In this document: positions 53,396 to 63,044 of the stretch, piece by piece
Numbering within the stretch: position 1 is the stretch's first letter
Layout of the letters: each line of letters starts with the position of its first letter
NCBI GenBank assembly: GCA_905221605.1
Contig: CAJNDS010000990.1
Coordinates: 153,501 to 217,500, forward strand
Direction of reading: 5' to 3'
Origin: Symbiodinium natans
Taxonomy: Eukaryota; Sar; Dinophyceae; Suessiales; Symbiodiniaceae
DNA: 64,000 bases
Made by a program: the position numbers and the translations under genes
The notes under the pieces: model-generated
The model's database searches: none
What the model was told of the DNA's origin: nothing
What the model saw: the letters and a program-made list of their open reading frames with translations, nothing else

Positions 53396-53919
53396 AAATA
53401 TCGTTCTAGTCGGTTCGATCTTATTCCTAAACCTTTTTCCTATTTCATAGATATTGTATTTGAGATGATAGAGAGCGTAAGCTCTCCATTAAGGTGTAGC
53501 CTTGACCATTTCCATTTTCTAGGGTTAAGGATGTCAGGTTGAGAATATGGTTTGTCTATGGAGGTGCGGGCGTATGGGGTTGAGGTTGGGTTTTTTCTAT
53601 GGGGTGGTGTGTGAGTCTTCTAATGGTTCTATCTTGTGGGTCTTGCTATGGGTATTTTTGGTGAGGTTAGGGTTGAGGTACAGGTTGTTCTGGTTTTGGG
53701 TCTTCATGTGAGTTATTCCTAGGGTTCTACCTATGGGTCTTGGGTGGGTTTAGGGTTGAGGCATAGGTTGTTATGGTTTGGGTGCAGGGGGTGGGGCGTG
53801 GTTAGAAAATGGAAATTGTCATTGCTAACTCATTTAGGGTTAAGTTGGGTTTTAGTGTAAACCCTAAACCCTAAACCCTCAACCTTAAGGGACTGCGGTC
53901 TGGGATTTAGGGTTGAGAC

Positions 53920-53981
53920 GAGCATCCGGTGGAATGTCATGGTTCCAGCAGCCCTCGGTGGTGGCCTCTGCAGAGGCCAGG
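53920..53981 (-). CDS. Exon candidate, function unknown
   Basis: ATTEGCWNHDIPPDARLNP after the acceptor CTCTGCAG. Confidence 0.5.
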
Positions 53982-54179
53982 CTGGCATGACCCCGGAATC
54001 ATCGTAGAATCCCCCCCTACTTAAGGCTTGTTTCCCTAAACCCAAAACCCTAAACCCTGAACCCTAAACCCTATAAACCCTAAACCCTGAACCCAGTTCA
54101 AGGCGCGGAATTCCCCCCCCAAACGGAGGGGCTTGTTTTGCAGGAACCTTAGGCCTTAGGCCCCATTTGCCTTCTCTAG

Positions 54180-54600
54180 TCAAGGGGTGGTGATGACGAT
54201 GATGCGCACGATGTTGCGGGCGATGCTGCCAATCTTCACAAGTGTGAGGCCCCCTCCACAATCCTTGAGGCCTCGAGTAGGTTTTCGAACATCTGCTACC
54301 AAGGCCCTCGCGACAGCAGGCGAAGCTGTCAGCTGGCGCAGGGCAGATCTGCTGAGTCTCATGCCCATTTCTTCAGCAGGCTGCCCCTGTGCGTCACAGG
54401 GCTTCCATGTATCCATGAACCTGTGAACACGCCCTGTCAAGACCCTGCCGCACCAGCACTTCGTTGTTCGCCAGGCAGTCTGCTGGCATGGTAAATGCAC
54501 TTTTGACAAAATCAATCGGAACATGGGCCCAAGAATCAGGCCCGAGCTCTAGCGGAGCTCGCCGTCGGTGATTTGTGCAGCAAAGATGAATGTTGGTCAA
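54180..54600 (-). CDS. Long coding interval in two overlapping frames
   Basis: Upstream part: AHVPIDFVKSAFTMPADCLA then NNEVLVRQGLDRACSQ... Downstream part in another frame: PCDAQGQPAEEMGMRLSRSA then LRQLTASPAVARALV.. to VRIIVITTP and TGA. Both look real. The switch near 54400-54440 needs a frameshift or a ~34 nt intron (CACAG/GTTCATGG to CGCACAG). Function unknown. Confidence 0.5.
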
Positions 54601-54740
54601 AGTCGAATCGAGAAAGGAACCCCGCTCCCGTCCAACTCACCCTTCGCCCCTTGCTCAAGAGATGAACGCTACTGTGGAAGAGGATCTCACAAACCCCTAA
54701 GACCTTGAACCAATTTAGAGCCCTTCCGGGTTTAGGATGA

Positions 54741-54970
54741 GGATCCGAATTTGCGCCGTCTGTGCGTCCAATTCAGAGATGCCCCCTGAACACGAAACCT
54801 AAACCTCAGACCCTGAACCCTAAACCCTAAACCCCCTAAACCCTAAACCCCAAACCCCCTGAACCCTAAACTCTAAAACCGCAAACCCTTTACACCCATA
54901 GCCCCTGAAACCCTCTTTGAAGGCTGCAGCCCAAATGGCGATGATGCAGTTCTGCCCGCAGCTGAAGTTC
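54741..54970 (-). CDS. Two exon candidates
   Basis: 54931-54970 (NFSCGQNCIIAIW, acceptor CCAAG, GC donor) and 54741-54785 (GISELDAQTAQIRILILN). Confidence 0.5.
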
Positions 54971-55169
54971 CTTGGCGCCCCCCGGCCCCCCCGCGCGGGT
55001 TTAGGGTTGAGGAGCTCAAGGGCTTTGGGGGATATTTCGGGCCTTTAGGGTTTAGGGTTTAGGGTTCAGGGTTTTTGGGTTTTGGTCAGGGACCTCACCA
55101 ACCGAGTCTTGTCACAGGGGAGGGATTGAGATTTTTGGGGCCGTTCTGGCTCAGGTTGTAGGGTTTAGG

Positions 55170-55333
55170 GTCCAGGGTTTTGGGTTCTGATCTAAAAAAC
55201 TGAGCTTCTAAATCCTTGTACCCGGAGACTTCGAGCGCCACAAGTCTCTCACAAGCACACAACGACTCAGGGTTGAAAGCGCAAAGACTTACAACAGACC
55301 AGATAACATCAAGTGTCCAAACCGTCCTGGGGC
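55170..55333 (-). CDS. Exon candidate, function unknown
   Basis: VWTLDVIWSVVSLCAFNPES then LCACERLVALEVSGYKDLEA..; over 50 codons open, protein-like. Confidence 0.5.
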
Positions 55334-55389
55334 GCACACCCCCTAAAACCCTTCCTTGGGTTAGTGGGATGTTCTAAAATAGAGACCCC

Positions 55390-55524
55390 TTATAGGGCTC
55401 GTAGGTAACACACAGAAGGGTAGGCATCGGGTGCTTGTATAAACAGGTATACACCACAAACCACCCCAGCCGTGGCTCGACGAATCCATCCACAGAGGAT
55501 TGTGAAATGGATCCGGTCCCCCGC
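55390..55524 (-). CDS. Terminal exon candidate, membrane-like
   Basis: AGDRIHFTILCGWIRRATAG then VVCGVYLFIQAPDAYPSVCY.. and TAA, exactly 45 codons, acceptor GCGCCAG. Confidence 0.55.
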   Translation of the reverse strand, partial: AGDRIHFTILCGWIRRATAGVVCGVYLFIQAPDAYPSVCYLRAL

Positions 55525-55614
55525 CTGGCGCTGTGGTTTCGGTTTCAAGGCTTTACTTGCACCAACCCTAAACCCTAAACCCGAAACCCTAAACTACCCT
55601 AAACCCTAAACCCT

Positions 55615-55744
55615 TCAAATAAAGCCTTCGAGAGACCCGGCAGGAATGCCACCGAACTTGGAGGAGCACGTGGAGGGGGGAGGGGTGACCTGAACCGTGG
55701 AACCTAGCGCGGTGCGGAGATTGAAGGATCGAACCGCTGCTAAA
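55615..55744 (-). CDS. Terminal exon candidate
   Basis: AVRSFNLRTALGSTVQVTPP then PSTCSSKFGGIPAGSLEGFI and TGA; acceptor TTTAGCAG. An alternative frame is also open. Confidence 0.5.
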
Positions 55745-55846
55745 CCCTAGCGGCCTTGGGACTTTAAAAGGCTTGCCAGTGAGTTCAGGGCCCATGAAGC
55801 GGTGTCAGCAGGGTTTAGCGCCTATCGGACTTGAAGGTTCACGGGG

Positions 55847-55908
55847 TTAACAGGCCCTTTGGCAGCCGACGCCTTGCACTGGATTGCACTGCAAGTAGGG
55901 GCCGTACC
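55847..55908 (-). CDS. Terminal exon candidate
   Basis: YGPYLQCNPVQGVGCQRAC then TAA, acceptor AACTGAG. Confidence 0.5.
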
Positions 55909-56029
55909 TCAGTTGCCCACCCCCTCCCCCCCCCAAAAAAGCTGGCAACTTCGTTTTCTGAGATAGGGGGCAGGCCCTAAACAAATATGTTTCTAAAGAC
56001 CGTACTATCGCTGTTACGATCAGCATTTG

Positions 56030-56175
56030 CACTTTGACTACTGCTACGACTGTGATTCATACCGTCTGACCCCGAACCATGAAAAGCAGGACCCAAGACT
56101 GCTCTACTGCTACGCCTGTGATTCATTCCAACTAACCCCAAACCGTGAAAAGTAGGACTCAAGACTGCTCTACGT
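56030..56175. repeat. Two-copy ~66 bp tandem repeat
   Basis: Two copies of CTGCTACG[A/C]CTGTGATTCAT.. to ..CAAGACTGCTCTA. Confidence 0.8.
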
Positions 56176-56186
56176 GTGTTCGGAGC

Positions 56187-56243
56187 TACTGGCCGTCCAC
56201 CTCGAGGGTGAAGATGCCGTAGAGATCCTTCCGGAGAATTGTT
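56187..56243 (-). CDS. Exon candidate, possibly terminal
   Basis: ILRKDLYGIFTLEVDGQ then TAG, or a GT donor after CTCGAG. Confidence 0.5.
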
Positions 56244-56654
56244 GGGTTCAGGGTCAAGAAAGAAGGCCCAAACGATTGTGTGACCCCCTGTAGGGTTTCT
56301 AGGCTTTAGGGGTTCAGGGCTTTTAGGGTTTAGGGCCGTTTAGGGGCTACCAGAACAGGCAAACTCACTTCAAGCAACGGTAGCATCGGACGGCAGGACC
56401 CCACGGACCTCCAAAGCTTGCCAAAGGACACCCACCAAATATCAAGCCCCCAAACACTTTGGCTGTAAGACCGAATAAAGGGGTCGGAATAATTACTGGT
56501 CCCTATAGAACTACACCAACCCCCCAAAACGCCGAGGGTTTGGGCCGAAGGTGTATAGGTTGTCAGCCCTCCCCCCCGCCCGCCCCTGCCTTCCCCCCCC
56601 CCCCCCCCACTGGCCCCTAAACCATAAACCCTCAGCGACTTGGGCGCTGCGGAA

Positions 56655-56715
56655 TCACCATGCTCACGCGGATGCGCTCGGCCAGGCCGAGGCGGGTCGC
56701 GCAGCGTCAAAATTA
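56655..56715 (-). CDS. Exon candidate, function unknown
   Basis: RLGLAERIRVSMVIPQ is protein-like, but all three frames are open and no clear acceptor lies upstream. Confidence 0.35.
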
Positions 56716-56906
56716 TTGAGGCCAAACCAAAACTCCACCCACTCCCCCCTCTTGAACCAAAGGCCCAAGGCCACAAATACCTCCCCAAAGCCTAAAGCCT
56801 AGACCCGAAAGCTCCACAAGAACATCCCAACACCTGGAAAACTCAAAACCGAACGCCCCAAAGACTCTAAATCCCACTTATCGCCCCCTCCCCACCCCCC
56901 TCCCCA

Positions 56907-57578
56907 GAATCTCCTCCGACGCGTCGACGCAGCCGTGTGCTCGGGGATCCTACGGAAGCTTGTGTTCAAGTGGGGGAAGGGGTGGAAGGGTTTAGGTGCT
57001 TAGGGTTTCTTGTGTAGATTAGACGCTGGCCGCTTAGGACCGGAAAGGGAACAAGCCACGACCTGCACTTTGCTTTTTGTGACCTCTTCTGATGACGTTA
57101 TTATCTGGTAACTTCTTGAGATGATCATGAATTTGGAATTCCGAACACGCGGCCTCAGAGATTCAAACGAGTTTGGCTGTTTTAGGGTTTTGGGGCTTTT
57201 AGGGCTTAGAGGGGCCAGTCAGGGTGGAGGGGTGAAAAGTTCATGAGATCCTGACGAATCAAAGAGGTTTTGTATAGGGGCCCTGTTTATAACAAAAAAA
57301 ACGGCGTACTATTACATCCATCTTACGGATTGCAGGGGGCTCCAATCCAGTGTCGCCCCACATGCCAGAATACCACAAAGACATCTGTGTTCTGAGTGCA
57401 AGCGGCAGTTGCTCCCCTACGTCCCTGGACCGCGAGCCGACGCCGAGGAGGTAACGTGCGCTTGCAACGGCCGGAAATGCTAAACCCTAAACCCTAAACC
57501 CTAAACCCTGCAGCCTCCGCGCAGATGCGCGACATGTTCCTGGACAGCTTGCGGCTCGTTCGGGGGAAGGGGAAGCTT
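56907..57578 (+). CDS. Plus-strand three-exon gene candidate
   Basis: Exons 56907-56972 (NLLRRVDAAVCSGILRKLVF after a pyrimidine tract and CCCCAG), 57336-57450 (GLQSSVAPHARIPQRHLCSE then CKRQLLPYVPGPRADAEE, acceptor TTGCAG, GTAACG donor) and 57514-57578 (SAQMRDMFLDSLRLVRGKGK, acceptor CTGCAG). All three have good plus-strand splice sites. The minus strand also carries a long frame between the first two, so the region may hold genes on both strands. Family unknown. Confidence 0.5.
57028..57182 (-). CDS. Minus-strand exon candidate
   Basis: NSFESLRPRVRNSKFMIISR then SYQIITSSEEVTKSKVQVVA..; about 50 open codons, protein-like. Confidence 0.45.
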
Positions 57579-57617
57579 GCCACCCGAAGCCCTACACTCT
57601 GTGAGGAGATGCCTTGT

Positions 57618-57708
57618 TGGGTTTAGGGTTTAGGGTTTAGGGTTTAGGGTTTAGGGTTTAGGGTTTAGGGTTTAGGGTTTAGGGTTTAGGGTCTAGGGTT
57701 TAGCGTTT
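57618..57708 (+). repeat. TTTAGGG array
   Basis: About 12 heptamers, with single TCTAGGG and TTTAGCG variants at the end. Confidence 0.95.
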
Positions 57709-58057
57709 AGGGTAGGATTCTGTGAAGAAGCCGTCCAACTTCCGAAAGCAGCTGGGCAAGTAGTGAACTGGCGCAAGGCTCAGGCAGATCTTCTTCATGG
57801 TCCAAGTGCTTGGACATCTGAATTTGGAACGACTCTGCTCTGCATCCCAGCCTGCGACCTTGAACAGGGCCCTCTCCATCATCAACTTTGCAATAAAGGC
57901 TGCTCTTAACGAGCCGTTCAAGAGGGGTCACACCTCCCTGGGCGACAGCATGGCCAGATGCCTCACAGCATTGAGGGCTTGTGGACCACCCCACTTCTGA
58001 GGGCGGTGCCAGAACAACACATGCGGAGGCACGTACGCCAGACAGAAAGGCCCTCAC
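57707..58057 (-). CDS. Coding interval of uncertain frame and strand
   Basis: Minus frames include FIAKLMMERALFKVAGWDAE.. and VRASACVVLAPPSEVGWSTS... The plus frame 57797-58000 (VQVLGHLNLERLCSASQPAT..) is equally good. Something here is probably coding; I cannot say which. Confidence 0.4.
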   Translation of the reverse strand: MRAFLSGVRASACVVLAPPSEVGWSTSPQCCEASGHAVAQGGVTPLERLVKSSLYCKVDDGEGPVQGRRLGCRAESFQIQMSKHLDHEEDLPEPCASSLLAQLLSEVGRLLHRILP

Positions 58058-58175
58058 CCACGCCTACTTCTGAGGGCGGTGCGGGAATAAAACTGCGAAT
58101 CAAGCAGCTGCACAATTCAGACAAACAAGCTGTCACCGACACCTACTTCTGAGGGCGATGCAGGAACAAAAGTGC
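57990..58175 (+). repeat. Imperfect repeat of CTTCTGAGGGCGGTGC
   Basis: Three copies at about 57995, 58066 and 58145, each followed by GGAA[C/T]AAAA-like text; related CTTCAGAGGGCG occurs near 58910. Confidence 0.7.
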
Positions 58176-58207
58176 AGATAGAAAGACAACTGCGAACTAG
58201 TTTAGGG

Positions 58208-58292
58208 TTTGAGTGTGAGCCTCCAGGCCAGATCCACTACAGTAAGAGCCCTGCACCTTCTGAGATCTTGCGAAACCCCTGGACTGCTCCTA
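58208..58292 (-). CDS. Exon candidate
   Basis: EQSRGFARSQKVQGSYCSGS then GLEAHTQ; acceptor CTCTAG. Confidence 0.45.
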
Positions 58293-58599
58293 GAGCCCTG
58301 AACCCAAACCTCCTACACTCCGATCCTCTAAACTCCTGAAGCTGTTCTGCAATCCTTATCCCAAAATTGCGGCCCTAAGCCCCCATACGCCACGTCCCCA
58401 AACTCTGCATTTTAATACTACATCCTAAGCACAAAGCCCCGAGGCCTGAACGACGAAGCCCCTGACTCTCAACCCCAAAACCCCGAAACCCCCTCAACAA
58501 GGGTGCTGCCCCGCAGGTCCCAAGAAACCCCGACACCCTCAGCACCCATTAAGACCCTAAACCCCTGGACACGTCACCCTCAACTCTAAAACCACTGAA

Positions 58600-58815
58600 A
58601 TCCTTGACCTTGAAGCCAGAGCCATCAAGCCCAAAGCCCAGAACACCCTGCAGCCGCCTTTGTGCCCGAACCTCCGGAGACCCTAAACCCGAGTATTGCA
58701 GGACGAAGGTCTTCTTCGAAATCCAGTAGTTGATGTCACCAGATGCATCTCCTTGGCAGGAGAGAGGGATTCGGGCTTCGTGACGGAGCCACTGGCGCTT
58801 GTCATAAACTGTCAT
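58600..58815 (-). CDS. Long exon candidate, function unknown
   Basis: MTVYDKRQWLRHEARIPLSC then QGDASGDINYWISKKTFVLQ.. and SPEVRAQRRLQGVLGFGLDG; about 70 codons. Among the best unassigned coding segments in the right third. Confidence 0.6.
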
Positions 58816-58909
58816 CAACCCAAGGATCAAAAAAAACTAAAATTACCCTAAAACCCCAAACCCAAAACCCAAAACCCTAAACCCCAAACCCTAAGTAGAG
58901 GTCGGAACT

Positions 58910-58996
58910 TCAGAGGGCGTGTCGTTTGCACTGCAAGCATCCACCTTCAGAGGCCCCTCCCATCTTCGAGGGCACTGCCTCCACAAAAACCCACGC
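58910..58996 (-). CDS. Terminal exon candidate
   Basis: WVFVEAVPSKMGGASEGG then CLQCKRHAL and TGA; a C-x2-C pair near the C-terminus; acceptor CTTAG. Confidence 0.5.
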   Translation of the reverse strand, partial: AWVFVEAVPSKMGGASEGGCLQCKRHAL

Positions 58997-59062
58997 TAAG
59001 ATCTTGTGCGCCCATGGTTTAGGGTTTAGGTTTAAAGGGTATAGGGTTTAGGGTTTCAGGGT

Positions 59063-59217
59063 CCCCAAAAACCTTGGCCGCGGTGCCGGTGTTCTTGTTG
59101 CGGAGGCCGGTGACCTGGGAAGGAGTGAGAGGGCGGGTTCTCAGAAGCCCAGAGGAAATCTTCACATTACCAAAGGCTCTAGGGCAGATGCCTTGCAAGA
59201 TGCCTTCAACAGCCTAA
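59063..59217 (-). CDS. Exon candidate, function unknown
   Basis: AVEGILQGICPRAFGNVKIS then SGLLRTRPLTPSQ and VTGLRNKNTGTAAK, with a GT donor. An internal CTTCCCAG suggests that the exon may be only the last 14 codons (59076-59117). Confidence 0.55.
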
Positions 59218-59642
59218 ACCCTAAACCCTCAGCCCTAAACCCTAAACCCTCAACCCTAAACTGGGTTTAGGGAGAATTTGAGGTTCATCCTCAGCCCTAT
59301 ATACCCTACAAACCCTAAACCCCAAACTCCTACATTGGGTTTCAGGGTTTAATGTTCAAACTCCCCACAGAACCCCCCAAACCCTAAACCCTAAACCCTA
59401 AACCCTAAACCCAAACCCTGAACACTGAAACCTCCACAGACTCCCAGAACATCAACCCTCAAGCCGGAGCCATGGGTTTAGGGTTTATAGGGTTTATAGG
59501 GTTCATTTCTAAGGCGTTGGGCTGAGCATGAACCCCTGCTGTCTTCGTTCCCGTTAGGATTCCCCCCCCCCCAAGTAAACCAGAATAGACATAGTATAAG
59601 TGAAAACAATACGATAACGATCCAAATGCCGATGTTAGCATT

Positions 59643-59790
59643 TTGGGTGTTCGAGATTTGCGTGCGGCCTGGAGGCATTCAGGGGCGTCAGGCGGTAGAG
59701 CGTCACGTTCTCACGCTTGCCAGTGTCGCCTGCAGAGGCATTGTAGAAGCTGCAGCGGTAATTGCCTGGGCGGTGATGCAGGATACTCAA
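59643..59790 (-). CDS. Exon candidate of a secreted or membrane protein
   Basis: GNYRCSFYNASAGDTGKREN then VTLYRLTPLNAS: Cys and N-glycosylation-type sequons. Immediately downstream, another frame encodes a membrane-like segment (IGIWIVIVLFSLILCLFWFT), which could be the next exon. Confidence 0.5.
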
Positions 59791-59929
59791 GGTTTAGGGT
59801 GCTCAGGCTTTTTTAATCGTGGTGTAGGCTGTCGGCAACTCAAAAAAGAACGCTCGAAATATCTATTCCTCACCTTGTAAAAACCCTCAACCCATGGTCT
59901 GAAGGTTACATTCGGATGCATGGAGAAGG

Positions 59930-60085
59930 AGTGTGAAAGCAGTTGTGCCAAAAAAGTTCACATGCCTGGTACGTTAGAATCACACCAAGAGCCTCGCACC
60001 AAGCATTTTTGGGGATCAAAGACCCCCGGGAGGCCCGAGAGTTCGGAGCTGAAATCTTGAGGGCTTTGACCCCGGAAACTGACAT
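59930..60085 (-). CDS. Exon candidate (both strands open)
   Basis: Minus: VKALKISAPNSRASRGSLIP then KNAWCEALGVILTYQACELF.. and TAA. Plus: LKVTFGCMEKECESSCAKKV.. over a similar length. Minus is preferred by context. Confidence 0.4.
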
Positions 60086-60135
60086 TTTAGGGTTTAGGGT
60101 TTAGGGCTTAGGGTTTAGGGTTTAGCGTTTAGGGT

Positions 60136-60257
60136 TTAGGGTTTCAACAGGCTAAGGCTGCAGCCGCTAGCGTGAGACACCCTTGCCCTTACCCCCCGAA
60201 CTTGAAGCCCTTCAACCCCTGTTGAAGGTATCCAAACTTGAAGGTTGAAGATCTTGT
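60136..60257 (-). CDS. Exon candidate beside a family B element
   Basis: Directly after the TAGTAG end of family B copy 3 the frame reads YKIFNLQVWIPSTGVEGLQV.. for about 40 codons. Confidence 0.45.
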
Positions 60258-60373
60258 ACTACTAATTGCTTAAGAACCCCGAAAGTCAAATATAAAAAAA
60301 TATTCTTCCTTGTTGAGGGAAATATGGGGACTAACATTTTCCATTCGTTTGGGGTACTTAAGCAAATGGTAGT
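60258..60373. mobile_element. Palindromic element, family B copy 3
   Basis: ACTACTAATTGCTTAAGAAC and the inverted GTACTTAAGCAAATGGTAGT. Confidence 0.85.
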
Positions 60374-60433
60374 GTAAAGGGCCCGAGGGTTTAGGGATTG
60401 GGGCTTGCGTTTTGGGCTACGGGACTTCAAGGA

Positions 60434-60640
60434 TTCATGTATGCAGGAATGTCTTGGCAATAACGAAGGGATGTATGGTCAGCGTCCAATCTCCGACGTC
60501 CGGTGATATGGGGCAAGCAGAGGAGAAGGTTCTCGCCTTGAAGTTTTTGTGATGGATATTACGTGTTTTTGTGAGATCTTGAGTGCGAGATATGATTGTT
60601 TTGTTGCCTTCAGTACGCCGCAGTCTGTTTATGATCATAT
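60434..60640 (-). CDS. Exon candidate, function unknown
   Basis: INRLRRTEGNKTIISRTQDL then TKTRNIHHKNFKARTFSSAC.. to AKTFLHT and a stop; about 65 codons with no heptamers. Confidence 0.5.
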
Positions 60641-60655
60641 GGGGTATTGTTCAGC

Positions 60656-60782
60656 AGGTATGAATCAAGGGTCGGCGCCTATCTCTTTCGCCCTCCATGG
60701 GCCCCCCTCCCGCGTCTAGGCTTACAGGCTTACAGGGGCTAGCGGGCATTTTCGATTCGGTGTCAAAGTAAAGAATTATGGC
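60656..60782 (-). CDS. Terminal exon candidate
   Basis: ILYFDTESKMPASPCKPVSL then DAGGGPMEGERDRRRPLIHT and C, TGA. Confidence 0.5.
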
Positions 60783-60826
60783 ATTATGGTTTAGGGATTA
60801 GGGTTTCGGGTTTCGGGTTTAGGGTA

Positions 60827-61069
60827 AGAATGGCGCGTACGTCCTTGTGCATCAGTGTGCCCTTCATGGCGCTGAAGCGCACCCCCAAAACCTAAAAACC
60901 GACTTGGCGTGTTTTTGAAAGCGCTTAAAATGGCTTCGGACCATACCTGTTCTTATACATGAAGACGAGGACCTTCTGTACAACCCTAGTGTCCGGCGGG
61001 GAGCAGAAGTCGTCACACACATCCTTGGACGGCCGCGACACGTCGCAGGCAGGCAGTGGTGCGGCGTTC
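60827..61069 (-). CDS. Two-exon gene candidate
   Basis: 60947-61069 (NAAPLPACDVSRPSKDVCDD then FCSPPDTRVVQKVLVFMYKN, acceptor CCGCAG, GTATGG donor) and 60827-60884 (VRFSAMKGTLMHKDVRAI). A possible start lies at 61116 (MAWYPNPWHRPR..). Splice sites are good; family unknown. Confidence 0.55.
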
Positions 61070-61319
61070 CTGCGGTGAAGGCGCGGGCGGTGCCAGGGGT
61101 TGGGGTACCAAGCCATGGCCCGAGGAGCCTAACACCACAATCCCCTATAAGACCCCAAACCGAAACCCTTATAAATAACTTATAAGCCTCAACCCCTAAA
61201 AATCCTAAACCTCATAATGAAACCCTACATCTTAAACCCAAAAACTACCTCATGACCTCCACTCCTGCGGCAGGCGCCCTCCCACATTTGGGTGTGGAGT
61301 GGGGGGGGTGGGGGGGGGG

Positions 61320-61500
61320 GGCAGGGGATAGAGTGCAGACTCTGCTGCTGGTCGATTGGACTCCCCATGTTGAGGCGAGTTGCACACCCAGCCACCCAAG
61401 CAACGCTGTCAGAACTAGGCCGGCCATGGCGAAGACGGCTTTGCTTTTTTTTGGGTTGATGCGTGGGTTTGGACTGTCGCGATTCCTCACAATTCCAAGC
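61320..61500 (-). CDS. Exon with signal-anchor-like segment
   Basis: KSKAVFAMAGLVLTALLGWL then GVQLASTWGVQSTSSRVC: basic residues followed by a hydrophobic stretch, as in a signal peptide or anchor. The plus strand is also open. Confidence 0.45.
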
Positions 61501-61574
61501 CTTTCAGGGCTTCAGAGAGCTCAGGGACGTGAAGCCGAGGGTGTGGGTCTTCTAGGTATCGGGTCTAGGTTCAA

Positions 61575-61745
61575 GACGATGCGGAAGTTTCCGATTCATG
61601 TCTAGCCGCCTCTTCATGGATGCTGCTCAAGTCCGAAAGGGCTGCAGGTGTCACAGATGCGGTGGTCACCATCCTAGCAAACCGCAAGAGGCAGGAAGCC
61701 AATAGACTAACAGCCTGCGGCGCCCTTATCAACTCTCGAGACCAG
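61575..61745 (-). CDS. Exon candidate, function unknown
   Basis: APQAVSLLASCLLRFARMVT then TASVTPAALSDLSSIHEEAA..; the plus strand is also open. Confidence 0.4.
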
Positions 61746-61971
61746 AAACCCAAAAATTGCAACCATATCCTTTCTAGGGCTGATAGGGAGTACCCTATAA
61801 GCCCTAAGATGATCAACCACAAATGAAATGCGAAGGACTGACCTCGGAAAGGCCCTGATGAATTAATCTCCTCCGCTTAGGCGGGTCTTGGGTTCTGGGG
61901 CTTACAGATGCTTAGGGGCTTAGGGTTTCAAGCCTCAACCGTGCGGGGAGCGACACCCTAAACCCGCAGGG

Positions 61972-62048
61972 TACTGGAGAAACGCAGGATCATGAGACTG
62001 AACTTCAGGAAGCAGGCTGCTAGACCGAACTTCCGACCCGATTGCGAG
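61972..62048 (+). CDS. Plus-strand exon candidate
   Basis: VLEKRRIMRLNFRKQAARPN then FRPDCE between the acceptor CCGCAG and a GTTCAGG donor. Confidence 0.5.
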
Positions 62049-62231
62049 GTTCAGGCTGGCTCCTGCGCCCGTGAAGCCACCCCTAAAACTCCCTCTTGCA
62101 AGTTTGAGGGCTTAGGGTTGGGGCTTGGGAGGCGGGGATGAGGGATGTGTATAGGGCTCTTACACTTTAGGGGTTGGGGGAGTGAGTTTATATGGTTTCG
62201 AATCGAACTGTATAGGGTTCTGAGTGGGCTC

Positions 62232-62416
62232 AGATGCGGCTTGAGCTGAGGTGGCCGGCTTCCGTCGCGCATCGGAGCCCTTCCGGAAGACCACGATCTC
62301 CTCTTTTGTCGGATTCTGCGGGCTTTTAGGGCTTCAGGCTTTAGGGTGTTGAGGGCCTCTCTGGCGGACTCTGTTGTGTTGATTGCTGATTGCTGCATGT
62401 CCTCACATTCCATCAA
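62232..62416 (-). CDS. Two exon candidates with a ~41 nt intron
   Basis: 62340-62416 (MMECEDMQQSAINTTESARE) and 62232-62306 (NPTKEEIVVFRKGSDARRKP then ATSAQAASEP). The gap begins with a GC donor, is made of degenerate CCCTAAA, and ends CCCGCAG. Confidence 0.5.
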
Positions 62417-62492
62417 TATTGAAACTTACATTGCGGAATACATGTAAAATACGAGCTTGAGCAGCTTCGGGTTAACTATAGTTAGTTTAGGC

Positions 62493-62571
62493 TTTAAGGA
62501 CGTAATCTGCGTCTCCTGATGAAGTGCAGATTTTGCTGTTTCCCAAAATGGCGGACCCTATTAAGATCGAC
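62493..62571 (-). CDS. Terminal exon candidate
   Basis: SILIGSAILGNSKICTSSGD then ADYVLKA and TAA; acceptor AATAG. Confidence 0.45.
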
Positions 62572-62683
62572 TATTCTGGGATCCGTACTTTGGGTGTTGA
62601 GCCCTCTGCCAAGCCCTCTGAATCCTAAACCCTAAACCCTAAACCCTAAACCCCAAAGCCCCAAATCACCCCAAAAAACGCCC

Positions 62684-62755
62684 CTTCAGCTCGCACTCCT
62701 CGGTGTGGTCCCGCGCGGAGGCGAAGGCCCAGACTGACCGGCGGCCGAAGTGGAC
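62684..62755 (-). CDS. Exon candidate, function unknown
   Basis: VHFGRRSVWAFASARDHTEE then CELK, exactly 24 codons after the acceptor GCCAG. Confidence 0.55.
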
Positions 62756-63044
62756 CTGGCTGGGGTTTAGGATTTAGGGCTTAGGGCTTAGGGCTTAGGG
62801 CTTAAGGCTTAGGGCTTAAAGCTTAAGGCTTAGGGCTTAGGGCTTAGGGTTTGGGTTTAGGGTTCCCTAGACTCTGAGCCCCAGAAACCTGAACACCAAG
62901 GACTGACTCCTAAGCACCCAACGCTGCAGCCCTAGCTCCCGAACGGGGGGGGGCGGTGTTATTGGAAAACTGACCGTGAGCACCTGGTACCCTGCACCCA
63001 CCTCCGATCTTTCCAAACCCAATCCTAAACACAAGGAAGGGGCT

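Larger units (their letters stand above)
52105..53830. mobile_element. AT-rich DNA transposon with ~310 bp terminal inverted repeats
   Basis: Ends AGTTAGCAATGAC and GTCATTGCTAACT are flanked by a direct CATTT on both sides, a likely 5-bp target duplication. The arms (about 52105-52413 and 53503-53830) are inverted copies of one another and are rich in simple CCCAACCTCAAC-like text. Each arm is itself bounded by GACCATTTCCATTTTC in inverted orientation. The ~1.1 kb core is AT-rich and heptamer-free, unlike its surroundings, which points to a recent or foreign origin. It encodes the broken frame at 52508-53068. Confidence 0.85.
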
